This document shows, in pieces, positions 23,001-35,000 of a DNA stretch of 64,000 nt (its first letter is position 1; each line of letters starts with the position of its first letter). The stretch comes from Simmondsia chinensis (Eukaryota; Streptophyta; Magnoliopsida; Caryophyllales; Simmondsiaceae), in contig JAGTTD010000014.1 in assembly GCA_018398585.1 (NCBI GenBank), forward strand, positions 18,723,387 through 18,787,386. Direction: 5' to 3'. The position numbers were made by a program, and so were the translations under genes. The notes beneath the pieces were generated by a model. It was not told the DNA's origin and searched no databases. It saw only the letters and a program-made list of their open reading frames with translations.

Positions 23001-26000
23001 TTGTTTTAAGTCCAAAACATCTTATTTTACCTAGTTGCATTGATACGACTTCTAAAATTATTGATATTCAAGTTGATTATGCATGTTGATGGCCGAAAAC
23101 TCTAATTTACTCAATATTCTCTTTCCAGTAATATTTAGCATACCCTTTTACCTATGAACTCATCAATCTCTTGTATGAATTTAAATAGAAAGAGTTATTA
23201 AGTTTTATAATTTTCACATGTAAGGCACATAAATCGCGTTAACCTATCTCTAGTGATTACTCAATCTATGGTGTTTATTACTATAGCAATCATCATAAAC
23301 CTCCTTTTGGACTCATTATGAGTCAGTAACTCATTTGAATGGTGATGAAGCACTCAAAAGCATGAAGAACAATAATAAACACTCCAACAAAAGAGAAATT
23401 AAGCATAGAGTACTTCGAATTAGAAAAGAGCCTATGTTATAACATAGGCTGCATTGTAGCATTGGAAAAGTAAATTTAGTTAGAGCTAAAGAAAACAAAC
23501 TTCAAATTGGAAAACATGATAGAAGATAAAGGACTAGAAGGAACTTGGAATTCACGAAGAACCCCAGCCAGTCCTCTTGCCCTAGTCATGCTTCTTCTTG
23601 CTTGTACCTTCTTGTTCACGTCAAAATTCATGTCCAAAGCATAAGATGCTGCTACCGCCCCTCTTTCTCTCTATTTATAGGACACTTTATTTAGGGTTTA
23701 GGACTTTCATGCTTAAGGAGCTACCCAATTACATGCAAACTCTTCAATTTGCCCACAAAAGCTCTCCCTTAGCTGCCCTTGCCTTCCTTGCCACCCAAGT
23801 GGATTCCTTTTACTTCTTTTAGGTCTTTTAGATTTAGGGATAAAGACACATGAATAAAAAGTATCCAAAGTGTAATTAAACTTTCCAAAATTTAAAAGAT
23901 AATGATTGATCCAATCTTCCTTATTTCTTCTTTTCTTTCCCTCTAGCTGCCACTTGATTCCTTTTAGGCCCAATTGACGACCCAATTGAATTTTTTTTCT
24001 TTTATCATGGGCCTCGAGCTCGGACTTGGGTTGAGTTGCAATACTTTTTAGCCTTGAATCTCGTATTTTGCTCCTCCTTGAATAAATGGCAATGAGTGCA
24101 AAAGCGAGCAATGTCCACAGGATTTTGGTGCAAGATAGTGAATAGGTTAGTCTAAAATCATATGAATAATACATACAAACTAAAATCCAATTAAAAATTT
24201 GTTCCCTTTCAAGAAAAAATTCCAGATGGTGTTTGGACTCAATTAGTATTCAGGTTCTATACCTCTGATGATGTTTCGCAGAAAATCACTTGTCATCAAC
24301 TTCCATATCATTGCCATATTGAACGTATATTCCTATGAATCACTCTTTTCCATCCTGATGTCCATTTTAATATCGCTGCCTCTGCTACACGCTCTGTGTG
24401 TGTGAACTCATCAGTCTTAACATGTGGAGGTCTGGAACACGGCTTCCCTGTACTACTCTATTACTCTCGACAGTGTAGCCTCCATGATAGATTTCTCGTT
24501 TCGATATCTAATCTCATTTTCTAAAACACCTGTTTCATGTCTTGAGAGGTTTGTTAAGTTGCTCGTTCCTGCCATTGTGTCCCACATTTAGTTCCTGAAC
24601 TTTGAATTTCTCATTTTAGTAGATATAGTGCTTTTCTAGTTTCCCTCCATTCATTCAGCTTTTCCATAGTCTTATAATTTGATATGGACAAACTGGTTAT
24701 TTATGCTGGTGAGTTGTGGTCTAGCACTGCTGAGGTCCTTTGTTTTTCTCTCTTATTTATCCTGTTGCCCGATCTAGGCCGTATTCCCTTCATTGTTGTA
24801 CATAGTACCATTCTACTATAAGGCATTATGCTCTCTGCAGTAGCTTAAGAAATTTGCTTCTGTATTTCTTTTCTTGCAGATTTACATCTTTCGGGCACTT
24901 CCATATGTTGAGACCAAGATTGTCCTGCTGCAAACTTTTTTCTAGGTCAAATGCAATTCAATTCCCTGGTGCTACTTGTGGCTTGTGGCACCTGTGTCTC
25001 TGTTCCTTTGTTGCAAACTAAAGCTTTGAGTAGTTTTCGGATAAGCGAATCAGAGTTTTTAGGGCTTTCATCCTAGCTGATTTCCTCAGAAGTTTACATG
25101 CAGTATCCTAATACTGGTGGTGAGGGAGCAGCTGGATGTATTTCTCTTATATCGCATGGACCACATATTGGTCTTATAGCTTGAAAGTACTAAAGTTTAT
25201 CAGTGATGACGGAACTTTGTTCCCAACACTCCCTAAACAGATTTTTTGATTTCACTTAAGGAGCCAAAAGAAGAATGAACTTATTGTTGATGTAGCACAA
25301 GAGGAATCTTATAATTTCTAACTTAGCTTTCAAACTTTTTGATGCAATTTCATTCAAAGATCACTCCATACACATTTGTAAATTGGGTACCCTGGATCCA
25401 AAAAGATAAAGAAATCTAATTCAAATCTAAATAGAAAATAACGATAATCAAAATCTTAAAAATATAATCTTAACCTAACAAAAATTAAAAGATAATACTG
25501 AACAATCTTAAATTAATCTAAACCAAATAAATACTACAGGATAAACTAATGTCTAAATAATTAAAAAGTTACAACTATACTTAAACTTCTTATCCAAATA
25601 TTTTTACGAATCCCATGTTTTACATTATCCTTATACTACATCAATTGCCCTCGGGTTTTGTCATGCGAGTTGGAGGGATTCTTTGAGCCTTATTCATATC
25701 AAGGGCATCAAGGAAAAACGTCCCTTTGCTTCTTAATTGATGTTGAAAAGAAAACCCTTAAAAGAAAGCTTCAGTCTTTGTTAGCTGATGGGAATGACTA
25801 GAGCCTGGATTCTCGATGTTGCTTTCCACTTGTCCAGAATTTTGTAATTTGGGGTGGAGGTTGGTATGAATATAAACTGATTACCACTTGATTAGAGCAG
25901 GGTGTCACGGACCGCCAAGATTATAGTACTTTTTATTTTCGATGATGTACTAGAAGGACCTAGGAAGTACTAGGCCTTCCTTATTTTTCCTTAATTTACT

Positions 26001-29000
26001 TGATGCATGAATGTAAACGGAAGGACATGTCGCTTGACAAGAAGGGTCGCGTCCAAAGGGCCCAGACACGGCCCAGACACGGCCCAGACACAGTCCAGGC
26101 AGTGCCCAGGGTCACGCCCCAGCGCGCCCAGGGGCAGGCCCAGACACGGGCGCCCATGCCCTTCCCCAGGTCGCGTCCCTTGCTGCTGAGGCGTGTCTCT
26201 TGGACCATTTACACGGTCCTTTTGACACGCATAGCCCAAGGGGAGTGCACCCAATTTTGTCCCTTTAATATTCTATGTACTTAGCCTAGATTTATGTACC
26301 TATTTATTATTCATGTCCCTTAGAGAATGAACCGTGCCCCTTGGGAAATACACACGGTTCATGCACACTTGTAAGCATCTTTGAGTATATATAATAAAGT
26401 GATGGCAATTGCCAAGGGTGTCAAACTCACCCATATTAATCCAATCTCTTTGTCCCTTGAACGTGTACTTTCATTATTAGTATTGTGACTCTATTTCCTT
26501 TGTTCCAAACACTCTTTTGTCTTTACTCCTCATAAACACAACCTTCGGGTTAACGAGGAGCCTGACTTAGCGAGGTACTTTCGGAGTGAAGTTAAGTGGC
26601 GCACGGGCTTGACAAGGGTGTCAAAAACCGTCCCGTGATAGTTGGTATCAGAGCGGATTTACGTGATGGCTGGGAGCAGTGTTGTGGAGGAAGGAATTGT
26701 GAGTACGTCACAAGCAATGGAGGAACCACCAAGAGGGAGACCGGAAACGCGCACAAAAAAGGCAAGCAAGACCAAGGACCCGTCCGTTCCACGGGATGCG
26801 CTTGGTAGTCTTGATGCTTGTGTGGCGAAATTAGAGTTGGTTATGGGTGATGTTCATGACCAATTTGACACTATCGAGTCCCTAGAGGAGAGTGTCACCG
26901 AATTGGAGGGAAAGGTCCTTGAGACCATAACCGAGATCAAGGATGCCATGGAGGAGCAACTTGATCAACTAAAGGACGCTGTTTTTGGACTTCGTCAAGA
27001 CCTTGACACCGTTAAGGAGGATGTGACGCTGTGCAAGACCGCTGTTGCTAATGGGGCTGGCACGAGTGGTGTGTCTCGTGTCAAAGTCCCAGACCCACCT
27101 AGGTATGGAGGGAAACGGAACGCCAAGGAGATAGACAATTTCTTGTGGTGTTTGGAGAGATATTTTGAGGCACTTCGCCTTGAAGATGAGACGCTCAAGA
27201 TCAACACCGCATCAATGTACTTACAAGATGATGCGGCGTTGTGGTGGAGGAGGCGCCACGGTGACATAAGCCGTGGGACTTGCACTATAGATACTTGGGA
27301 TGACTTTGTTCGTGAATTCAAGAAACATTTCTTTCCGGAGAATGCCGAGAGTGTTGCCGTGAAGAAGCTTAGGGGTTTGAAGCAAACGGGGTCTATCCGG
27401 GACTATGTCACGGAATTCCAGTCCCTTAGGCTAGAACTTCCTGACATGCCCGAATCATTGGCACTCATTTATTTCTTGGATGGCTTGCAATCGTGGGCCG
27501 AAATGGAGGTGAAGCGTAGAGGAGTACAAGATCTTGCCACTGCAATATCCGAGGCCGAAAACTTGGTAGAATACAAAAAAGACTGTACTAAGAAGAAGGA
27601 CTTCAAGAGTAACAAAGGGAAGAGTGGGGGAGATAAACCCTACAAATCATCTTCATGGAAGGACAAAGGCAAGCAACATGAGAACAAGCACCATGAGACC
27701 AAGCATCATAACAACCGAAACCATGACAACTAGTCAGACCAAGGCAAGCGCCGGTCCTGTTTTCTATGCTCAGGCCCGCACTTTGCCCGGGATTGTCCGG
27801 AACGTCAAGCTTTGAGTGCCCTTGTTGCTTCGCAAGAGCAAGGGAATGGAGGTGCGAGCATGGGTTCTATGCGTGTCTTGGGGGCCATGTCCCAGGGTGC
27901 GCGTAGAGCTGCAGTTAGTCAGGGGAACGTCCAGACAAGGGGCCAGGCCCAGACGCTGACACAGACACAGGTACCGGGCGCTGCGCATGCTCAGGCGCAG
28001 GTCCGGGCCCCTGTCCAGACCCAGGCCCAGTCCCGGACGCAGGTGCCAGGCGCTGCGCATGTCCAGGCGCAGGCCCGGGCTCCTGTCCAGATCCAGATGC
28101 AGGCACGCAGGGGTGCGTCCGTCCCAGCAGGGGGCGCACGGAACAAGGGGCTGATGTATGTCAAGGCCCAAGTGAATGGTGCCGAGACAAAAGCATTGGT
28201 GGACACAGGTGCTAGTCACAACTTTGTGTCAGATCATGAGGCAAGGCAGCTCGGGTTGGACTATGTCAAGGAGTTGGGTTGGATGAAGACCGTTAATGCT
28301 TCATCCAAGCCGATCCTTGGGATTGCTAAGAAAGTGCCCATCCAGTTGCGAGATTGGAGTGGTACACTTGACTTGACCGTGGTTACGATGGATGACTTTA
28401 AGGTAGTGTTGGGGATGGACTTCTTCGACACCGTGAAGCCCTTATCATTTCCGAGGGAGAACATCATGGAGATCACTCATGGCCAAGAGACCTTTGCCGT
28501 GCCCCTACTACGTGAGAAGGTGGAGCCAAAACTTCTCTCGGCCGTTCAGTTCAAGAAGGGAATCCGAAAGAAATAGGTTACTTACATTGCTATGTTGGTA
28601 GAAGATAAGGAGCCTGATTCTAAGGAAGTGCCCGTGGAAGTGAAAGGAATTCTTGATGCCTTTCAAGATGTCATGCCGCCTGAGTTACCGAGACACCTAC
28701 CCCCAAGGAGGGAAGTGGACCACAGGATCGAGTTAGAGCCGGGGACAAGGCCTCCTGCCATGGGGCCTTACCGTATGGCTCCACCCGAGTTGGAAGAGTT
28801 GAGGAAGCAGTTGAAGGAGCTTCTTGATGGCCCTCTAAGGCCCCGTATGGTGCACCGGTTTTGTTCCAGAAGAAGCAAGACGGGTCACTTTGCATGTGCA
28901 TAGACTACCGAGCCTTGAACAAGGTCACGGTAAAGAACAAGTATCCCATTCCGCTTGTCGCTGACTTATTTGATCGGTTGGGGAAGGCACGGTACTTTTC

Positions 29001-32000
29001 CAAGCTTGATTTGAGGTCCGGGTATTGGTAAGTTCGGATAGCCGAGGGGGATGAACCGAAGAGGCTTGTGTGACTCGATATGGTGCATATGAGTTCTTGG
29101 TGATGCCGTTTGGGTTGACAAACGCACCAGCCACGTTTTGTACACTCATGAACGAGATCTTCAAGCCTTTCTTGGACAGCTTTGTTGTGGTATACCTCGA
29201 CAATATTGTGGTATATAGTGAGTCCCTGGAAGAACATGTAGAGCACTTGAAGAAGGTGTTCCAAGCCTTGAAGGAGAACGAGCTTTATGTCAAACGAGAG
29301 AAATGCTCGTTTGCTCAGGAGGAAGTGCCGTTCCTTGGCCACCGCATAGGCCAAGGGGTGATACGCATGGACCAAGCCACAGTTCACGCTATTGAGGAGT
29401 GGGAAGAACCTAAGGGAGTTAGTGAGCTACGGTCATTCCTAGGCCTAGTGAACTACTACCGACGGTTTATTCTCGGATATTCGGCTAGGGCCACGCCCTT
29501 AACCAATCTTTTGAAGAAGAAGTAACCGTGGCTTTGGGATGATGGATGCCGTGCTGCTTTTGAGAGTTTGAAGCGGGCTGTCATAGAGGAACCCGTTCTT
29601 CGCTTGCCCGACTTTGGGCAACCCTTTGAGGTGCATACCGATGCCTCAGACTTTGCAATTGGAGGAGTGTTGATGCAAGAGAAACATCCAGTTGCTTTCG
29701 AGTCCAGAAAGCTCAATGACACCGAGCGTCGATATGCTACTCATGACAAAGAGATGACCGCCATTATTCATTGCTTGAGAGTGTGGCGTCATTATCTACT
29801 TGGGAGTAGGTTCGTTGTCAAGACTGACAATGTGGCAACGAGCTATTTCCAAAATCAGAAGAAGTTGAGTCTGAAGCAAGCAAGATGGCAAGATTTCCTC
29901 GCTGAATTTGACTATGCTTTGGAGTATAAACCGGGTACCGCAAATGTTGTCGCTGATGCACTTAGCCGCAAGACGAGACTTGCTTGTGCGAGCACAATTC
30001 AGGGTGACATTCTGGACAGGGTCCGGGCCGGCATGGCGCATGACCCGTTTGCACAACATATGTTGAAGCTTGCTACCGAAGGCCGGACACGCAGGTTTTG
30101 GGCTGACAATGGGCTGCTGTTCACTGTTGGGAACCGTGTGTTTGTGCCTAAGTGGGAAAACTTGAGACGTGAACTTATGAAGGAGTGTCATGACTCCAAA
30201 TGGGTCGGGCATCCGGGAATCGAGAGGACCGTAGCACTGACCGAGGCAGCGTACTACTGGCCGCACATGAGAGATGATGTGGAAGCTTTTGTCAAGACAT
30301 GTCTTGTGTGCCAACAAGACAAGATTGAGCACAAGACCGCTGCAGGTTTGCTTGAGCCTCTGCCCGTACCGAACCACCCATGGGAAAGTGTTTCCATGGA
30401 TTTTATCTCCGCCTTACCGAGATCAGAAGGGTGTGGATCAATCATGGTTGTGGTTGATCGACTCTCTAAATATGGGACGTTCATTCCCGCGCCTAAGGAC
30501 TGTACCGCAACTGAAGCTGCATGGTTGTTCCTCAAGCACGTTGTTAAGTATTGGGGACTTCCGCGGAGCATCATTAGTGATCGAGATCCGAGGTTCACGG
30601 GCAAGTTCTGGGCCGAACTGTTCAGATTGATGGGTTCGAACCTCCACTACTCTACAAGCTTTCATCCACAAACCGATGGGCAAATTGAACGGGTGAATGC
30701 TTTACTTGAGTTATATTTGAGACATTATGTGGGGGCCAACCAAAGAGATTGGGCAACGTTAATTGACATTGCCCAATTTTCTTACAACTTACACAAGAGC
30801 GAGTCAACGGGCCATAGTCCTTTTGAGCTCGTCATGGGGCAACAACCCTTGACACCGCAAGCCGTTGCTACCGGTTACACAGGGAGCAGCCCCGCTGCAT
30901 ACCAGGCCGCAAAAGGGTGGAATGAAAGACTTGACATTGCCAAGACCCATCTCGACAAGGCAGCACGCAAGATGAAAAAGTGGGCTGACAAGAAGAGGAG
31001 GTTCTTAGAGTTCCAAGTTGGGGACTTGGTGATGGTGAAGCTCCTGCCGCAGCAGTTCAAGGCCCTACGCAAGGTTCACAAGGGCCTAATCCGAAGATAC
31101 GAGGGGCCTTACCCAATTCTTGCAAAAGTTGGGAAAGTGTCCTATCGTGTTGAACTACCGCCTAAGATGAAGATCCATTCTGTTTTCCACGTGAGCATGC
31201 TGAAACCGTACCAAAAGTATGATCAAGACCCAAGTCGGAGTGAGTCGAGCCGAGCTCCTACAGCCGTGATCCCATCCTTTGACGAGGAAGCAACCGAGAT
31301 TCTTGCCGACCGGATCGTGGGACGTAGGGGAGTGCCAAAATATACCGAGTACTTAGTTCGTTGGAAAGATCTTCCTGAGAATGAAGCTACTTGGGAAAAG
31401 GAGGAGGGCTTATGGCAGTTCAAGAAGATGATCGAGACATTCAAGACTACCGGGCATTGACGAGGACGTCAACGACTCAGGTGGGGGAGAGTCTCATGGA
31501 CCGCCAAGATTATAGTACTTTTTATTTTCGATGATGTACTAGAAGGACCTAGGAAGTACTAGACCTTCCTTATTTTTCCTTAATTTACTTGATGCATGAA
31601 TGTAAACAGAAGGACATGTCGCTTGACAAGAAGGGTCGAGTCCAAAGGGCCTTGACACGCCCTAGACACGCCCTAGACACGGTCCAGGTAGTGCCCAGGG
31701 TCGCGCCCCAGCGCGCCGAGGCGCAGGCCCAGACACGGGCTCCCATGCCCTTCCCCAGGTCGCGTCCCTTGCTGCTGAGGCGTGTCTCTTGGACCATTTA
31801 CACAGTCCTTTTGACACGCATAGCCCAAGGGGAGTGCACCCAATTTTGTCCCTTTAATATTCTATGTACTTAGCCTAGATTTATGTACCTATTTATTATT
31901 CATGTCCCTTAGAGAATGAACCGTGCCCCTTGGGAAATACACATGGTTCATGCACACTTGTAAGCATCTTTGAGTATATATACTAAAGTGATGGCAATTG

Positions 32001-35000
32001 CCAAGGGTGTCAAACTCACCCAAATTAATCCAATTTCTTTGTCCCTTGAACGTGTACTTTCATTATTATTATTGTGACTCTATTTCCTTTGTTCCAAACA
32101 CTCTTTTGCCTTTATTCCGCATAAACACAACCTTCGGGTTAACGAGGAGCCTGACTTAGCGAGGTACTTTCGGAGTGAAGTTAAGTGGCGCATGGGCTTG
32201 ATAAGGGTGTCAAAAACCATCCCGTGACAAGGGGCTTGTGTCACATGCTCATGAGTTGATCGACAGTGCATGAAGCATCCTTGAACATTTAACTTTAAAG
32301 TTTGGCAATTGTTTGTTGATTTTTTTTGTTTTTTTAAAATTATTGATAGGTAACTATTCATTATTTGTCTTTTAATTATTACTTTTGAAGTTTATTGTAT
32401 ATTTGTATGCACAACAATGTAATTGTTTCTATATTTTTTGAACAGCTTTTTATGCCGTTTGTGATCATAACGTAAAGGAATGGACAATTAATGGCCTCAA
32501 TTTACTCTTGTTTTTAGGGGGAAATAATCAGTAGTATATAAATTTTTGTTTCCTTGTAGTTACTCTTGTAGGTGTGTAGACAATCTAGTTCTTTAGTACA
32601 GTACATTTATGCATTGGGTGACCATTCTCCTTTTATGGCATTCACTTGCAGCCACCTGTGGCATTTATATTCCATCTGATATCTGGCATGACTTTGATTC
32701 TTTTGCAGTCTTTTGGAGTTCAATGGTGCCCCTTCGCATCATTTTCGCGATTTGCTTCATCTTTCGAGTAAGTACTAGTTTTGTGTCTTAGCTATTGCCG
32801 TTTGATCGTACTTAGAATTCCATGTTTGATGCTATGCTAGTGCTTTCCTGTTGTTTTTGGAGTTATCCCTCTCTCTACATGTGGTAATACCTATGTCACC
32901 AACACTTGGGTATGATAGTTGAACACAGGTATGTCTTTGGAGGTTAGACTTGACTATTTCCTAATAATATTCTATACATTTTGGTCTAATTTGAAGTGTC
33001 TAATTGCGTTATTAGTTCCACATATCCTATCTAATGCAGCTATATGAGGACGGAATGGAGAGTCATAGTTAACTCTTTGATTTTTAATCCTTGCACATGT
33101 TTGCTTGACTTAAAAGAATTTTGATTTGATACTGACTGAATTTCTTTTGATATGTTAGTCATATAATTGATTATGAGAGAGAAGTAATCCTAATTAGCCC
33201 TCTTTGGATTTGGAACTTCTTTATCTCTGTTGAGTTTTAGAAGGTATCTCTCCCCTGATTCTGATAGTGTCCTTGCCTTGTTCTATAATTTGTATTGTCC
33301 AACTAACTGGTAGCTTGTGCTATCGTCTATAGCTTCTTGCATGGTTTGCATCACCAGATTTGTTATGGAGGGATTCCTCATTTACCTCAAGCCACATATG
33401 GAATGATATGTAGTTGGTTGTTGGCAATGTAGTCCATTGACATAGTTCTATTGAGTCTCCATGCCTTCCCTTCAAATTAGACCAACACATAGACTAGTCC
33501 TAAAATATAGGGAAATTATCACTTAGGTACCCTCACCTATGTATCTTAACATTTCAATATATATAATGAGGTACCTTGAGTTTGATTATTTATCACTTAG
33601 TTGCCCTATGTTAGAATTTGATAAATTTTTTTTGAGAATTAGTCTACTTTTATACAAAGAATACCAATGTAGTGCATGATTACAATAATATATATATAAG
33701 CTACGTCAATGATTTTTGCAAAAATTCAACAAATTAGAATAAAAAGATGTACTAAATTTGGATATAAAGTATCTATATGTTGCAAAAATTATGTGGCATT
33801 TCAGCATTTTTGGTAAAAAAATTATCAACATCTAATGAGTATACTTGTATATTATTGAGTCATGCTTAACTTCAGCATTTTTCAACGAAAATCTGTCGAA
33901 TTTTGGAAGAAGGGTACCTGATTGATAAAATTTTAGAACTTTAAGGTACCTAAGTAATAAAATTTTTTAAACCTCAAGATATCTCATTGTATATTTTGAA
34001 ACGTCAGAGTACTTAGATGATAAATTGCCAAACCTCAAGTACTTGAATTATAACTTCCCTAAAATATATTTGGGTTTGACCTTTGGAAACATACTCATGT
34101 CTGAACCTTGTACCATAAGTCTGGTAAATACTTTTGATGTAAAAATCTTAGTATTCATTGCCGTTGTGCCATTGACGGTTGAACCACTATGGCCATGGAG
34201 TCTTCGCCTTTTTGCTTCTTAAGTCACTTGTATTGGGCATGGGATCTTATGAAAAGTCATATTGTTGTTGATATCACCGACATTCTTATGATGTATTGGG
34301 CACGGGATGTTATGGAAAGTCATGTTGTTGATGACATCACTAACAGTCTTATGATAAACGAGCCTACAATTTTTTGAGAAGCATTTCTTTATCATGTAAA
34401 GAGAGCCTAAAATGCAGTTATACCACGAGATGTAGAGTTTTCTAATAGTTTAGTATTTGGGTACCACTTGGCTTCTAATCTAGTGACCCTTTTGGGGTTC
34501 AATATGATATCTTTATCTTTATCTTTATCTAGTGACCCTTTTGAGCTAGCTATTACACGATTGTCTGTTATAATGATAATTTTGCAATGGCAAATGACAA
34601 TGCATATGTGAATAAGGCTATTCATTCTTTTTTTTGGGGCAAACATAAGACTGAAAAACAGCATATATTGTGTCAAAAAACTCAACACGATCACTGCAAC
34701 CCGTCATATTCTGTTTGTGGCTGTTACACTGCTATAAATTGCAATTTGATTCCACAAATACAGGCGTGTTCTGTAATATACTAGTATGATTGATAGGTAT
34801 CTCTTTTTTAAGTGGCTGGTTAATTCAGGGAAAATCACAAATGTGCTGACTGTGGAACTCGAACTCCTTGAACGAAAATTCATTCTTTTAAAGAAGAAAC
34901 TGCATTATGATCTTTTTTTGGAATTCGGTAATTTTTCTTAGTATTATGACATCATTCACTGACATAGCTCCTTAATATTTCTGCAGCGAAGGGGAGTTTC

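Larger units (their letters stand above)
25903..32229 (+). mobile_element. Gypsy-2: intronic Ty3/Gypsy chromovirus, complete but decayed
   Basis: 6,327 bp in intron 2 of the RFI2-like gene, same strand as the gene. Both LTRs are exactly 738 bp (25903-26640 and 31492-32229), flanked by CAGGG (25898-25902) and AAGGG (32230-32234), a 4/5 TSD. The 5' LTR starts TGTCACGG. The 3' LTR starts TCTCATGG. The PBS is tRNA-iMet type and the PPT is GGTGGGGGAGAG. By eye the LTRs differ at about 30 positions (about 4%). Gag and pol are closely related to Gypsy-3 on the minus strand at 42.6-48.5 kb, but the LTR lengths differ. Confidence 0.93.
21910..32708 (+). other. Intron 2 of the RFI2-like gene (10.8 kb, hosts Gypsy-2)
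   Basis: 10,799 bp, GT...AG. 25903-32229 is Gypsy-2. The rest (21910-25902 and 32230-32708, about 4.5 kb) is AT-rich, with a T/C homopolymer stretch near 22019-22046. The 22.8-24.2 kb part contains repeat-like sequence with no partner copy in the window. No other gene is supported in it. Confidence 0.82.

Noticed and set aside
23713..24174. 153-aa minus-strand frame in intron 2
   Set aside because: No recognisable domain or partner, and the frame reads Lys/Arg/Ser-biased sequence from AT-rich DNA. It lies within an intron of an intact gene.
25991..26284. Overlapping frames on both strands in the GC-rich part of an LTR
   Set aside because: They lie in the GC-rich cassette of the Gypsy-2 LTR and recur in the second LTR (31585-31873). 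They are open only because stop codons are rare in GC-rich repeats.
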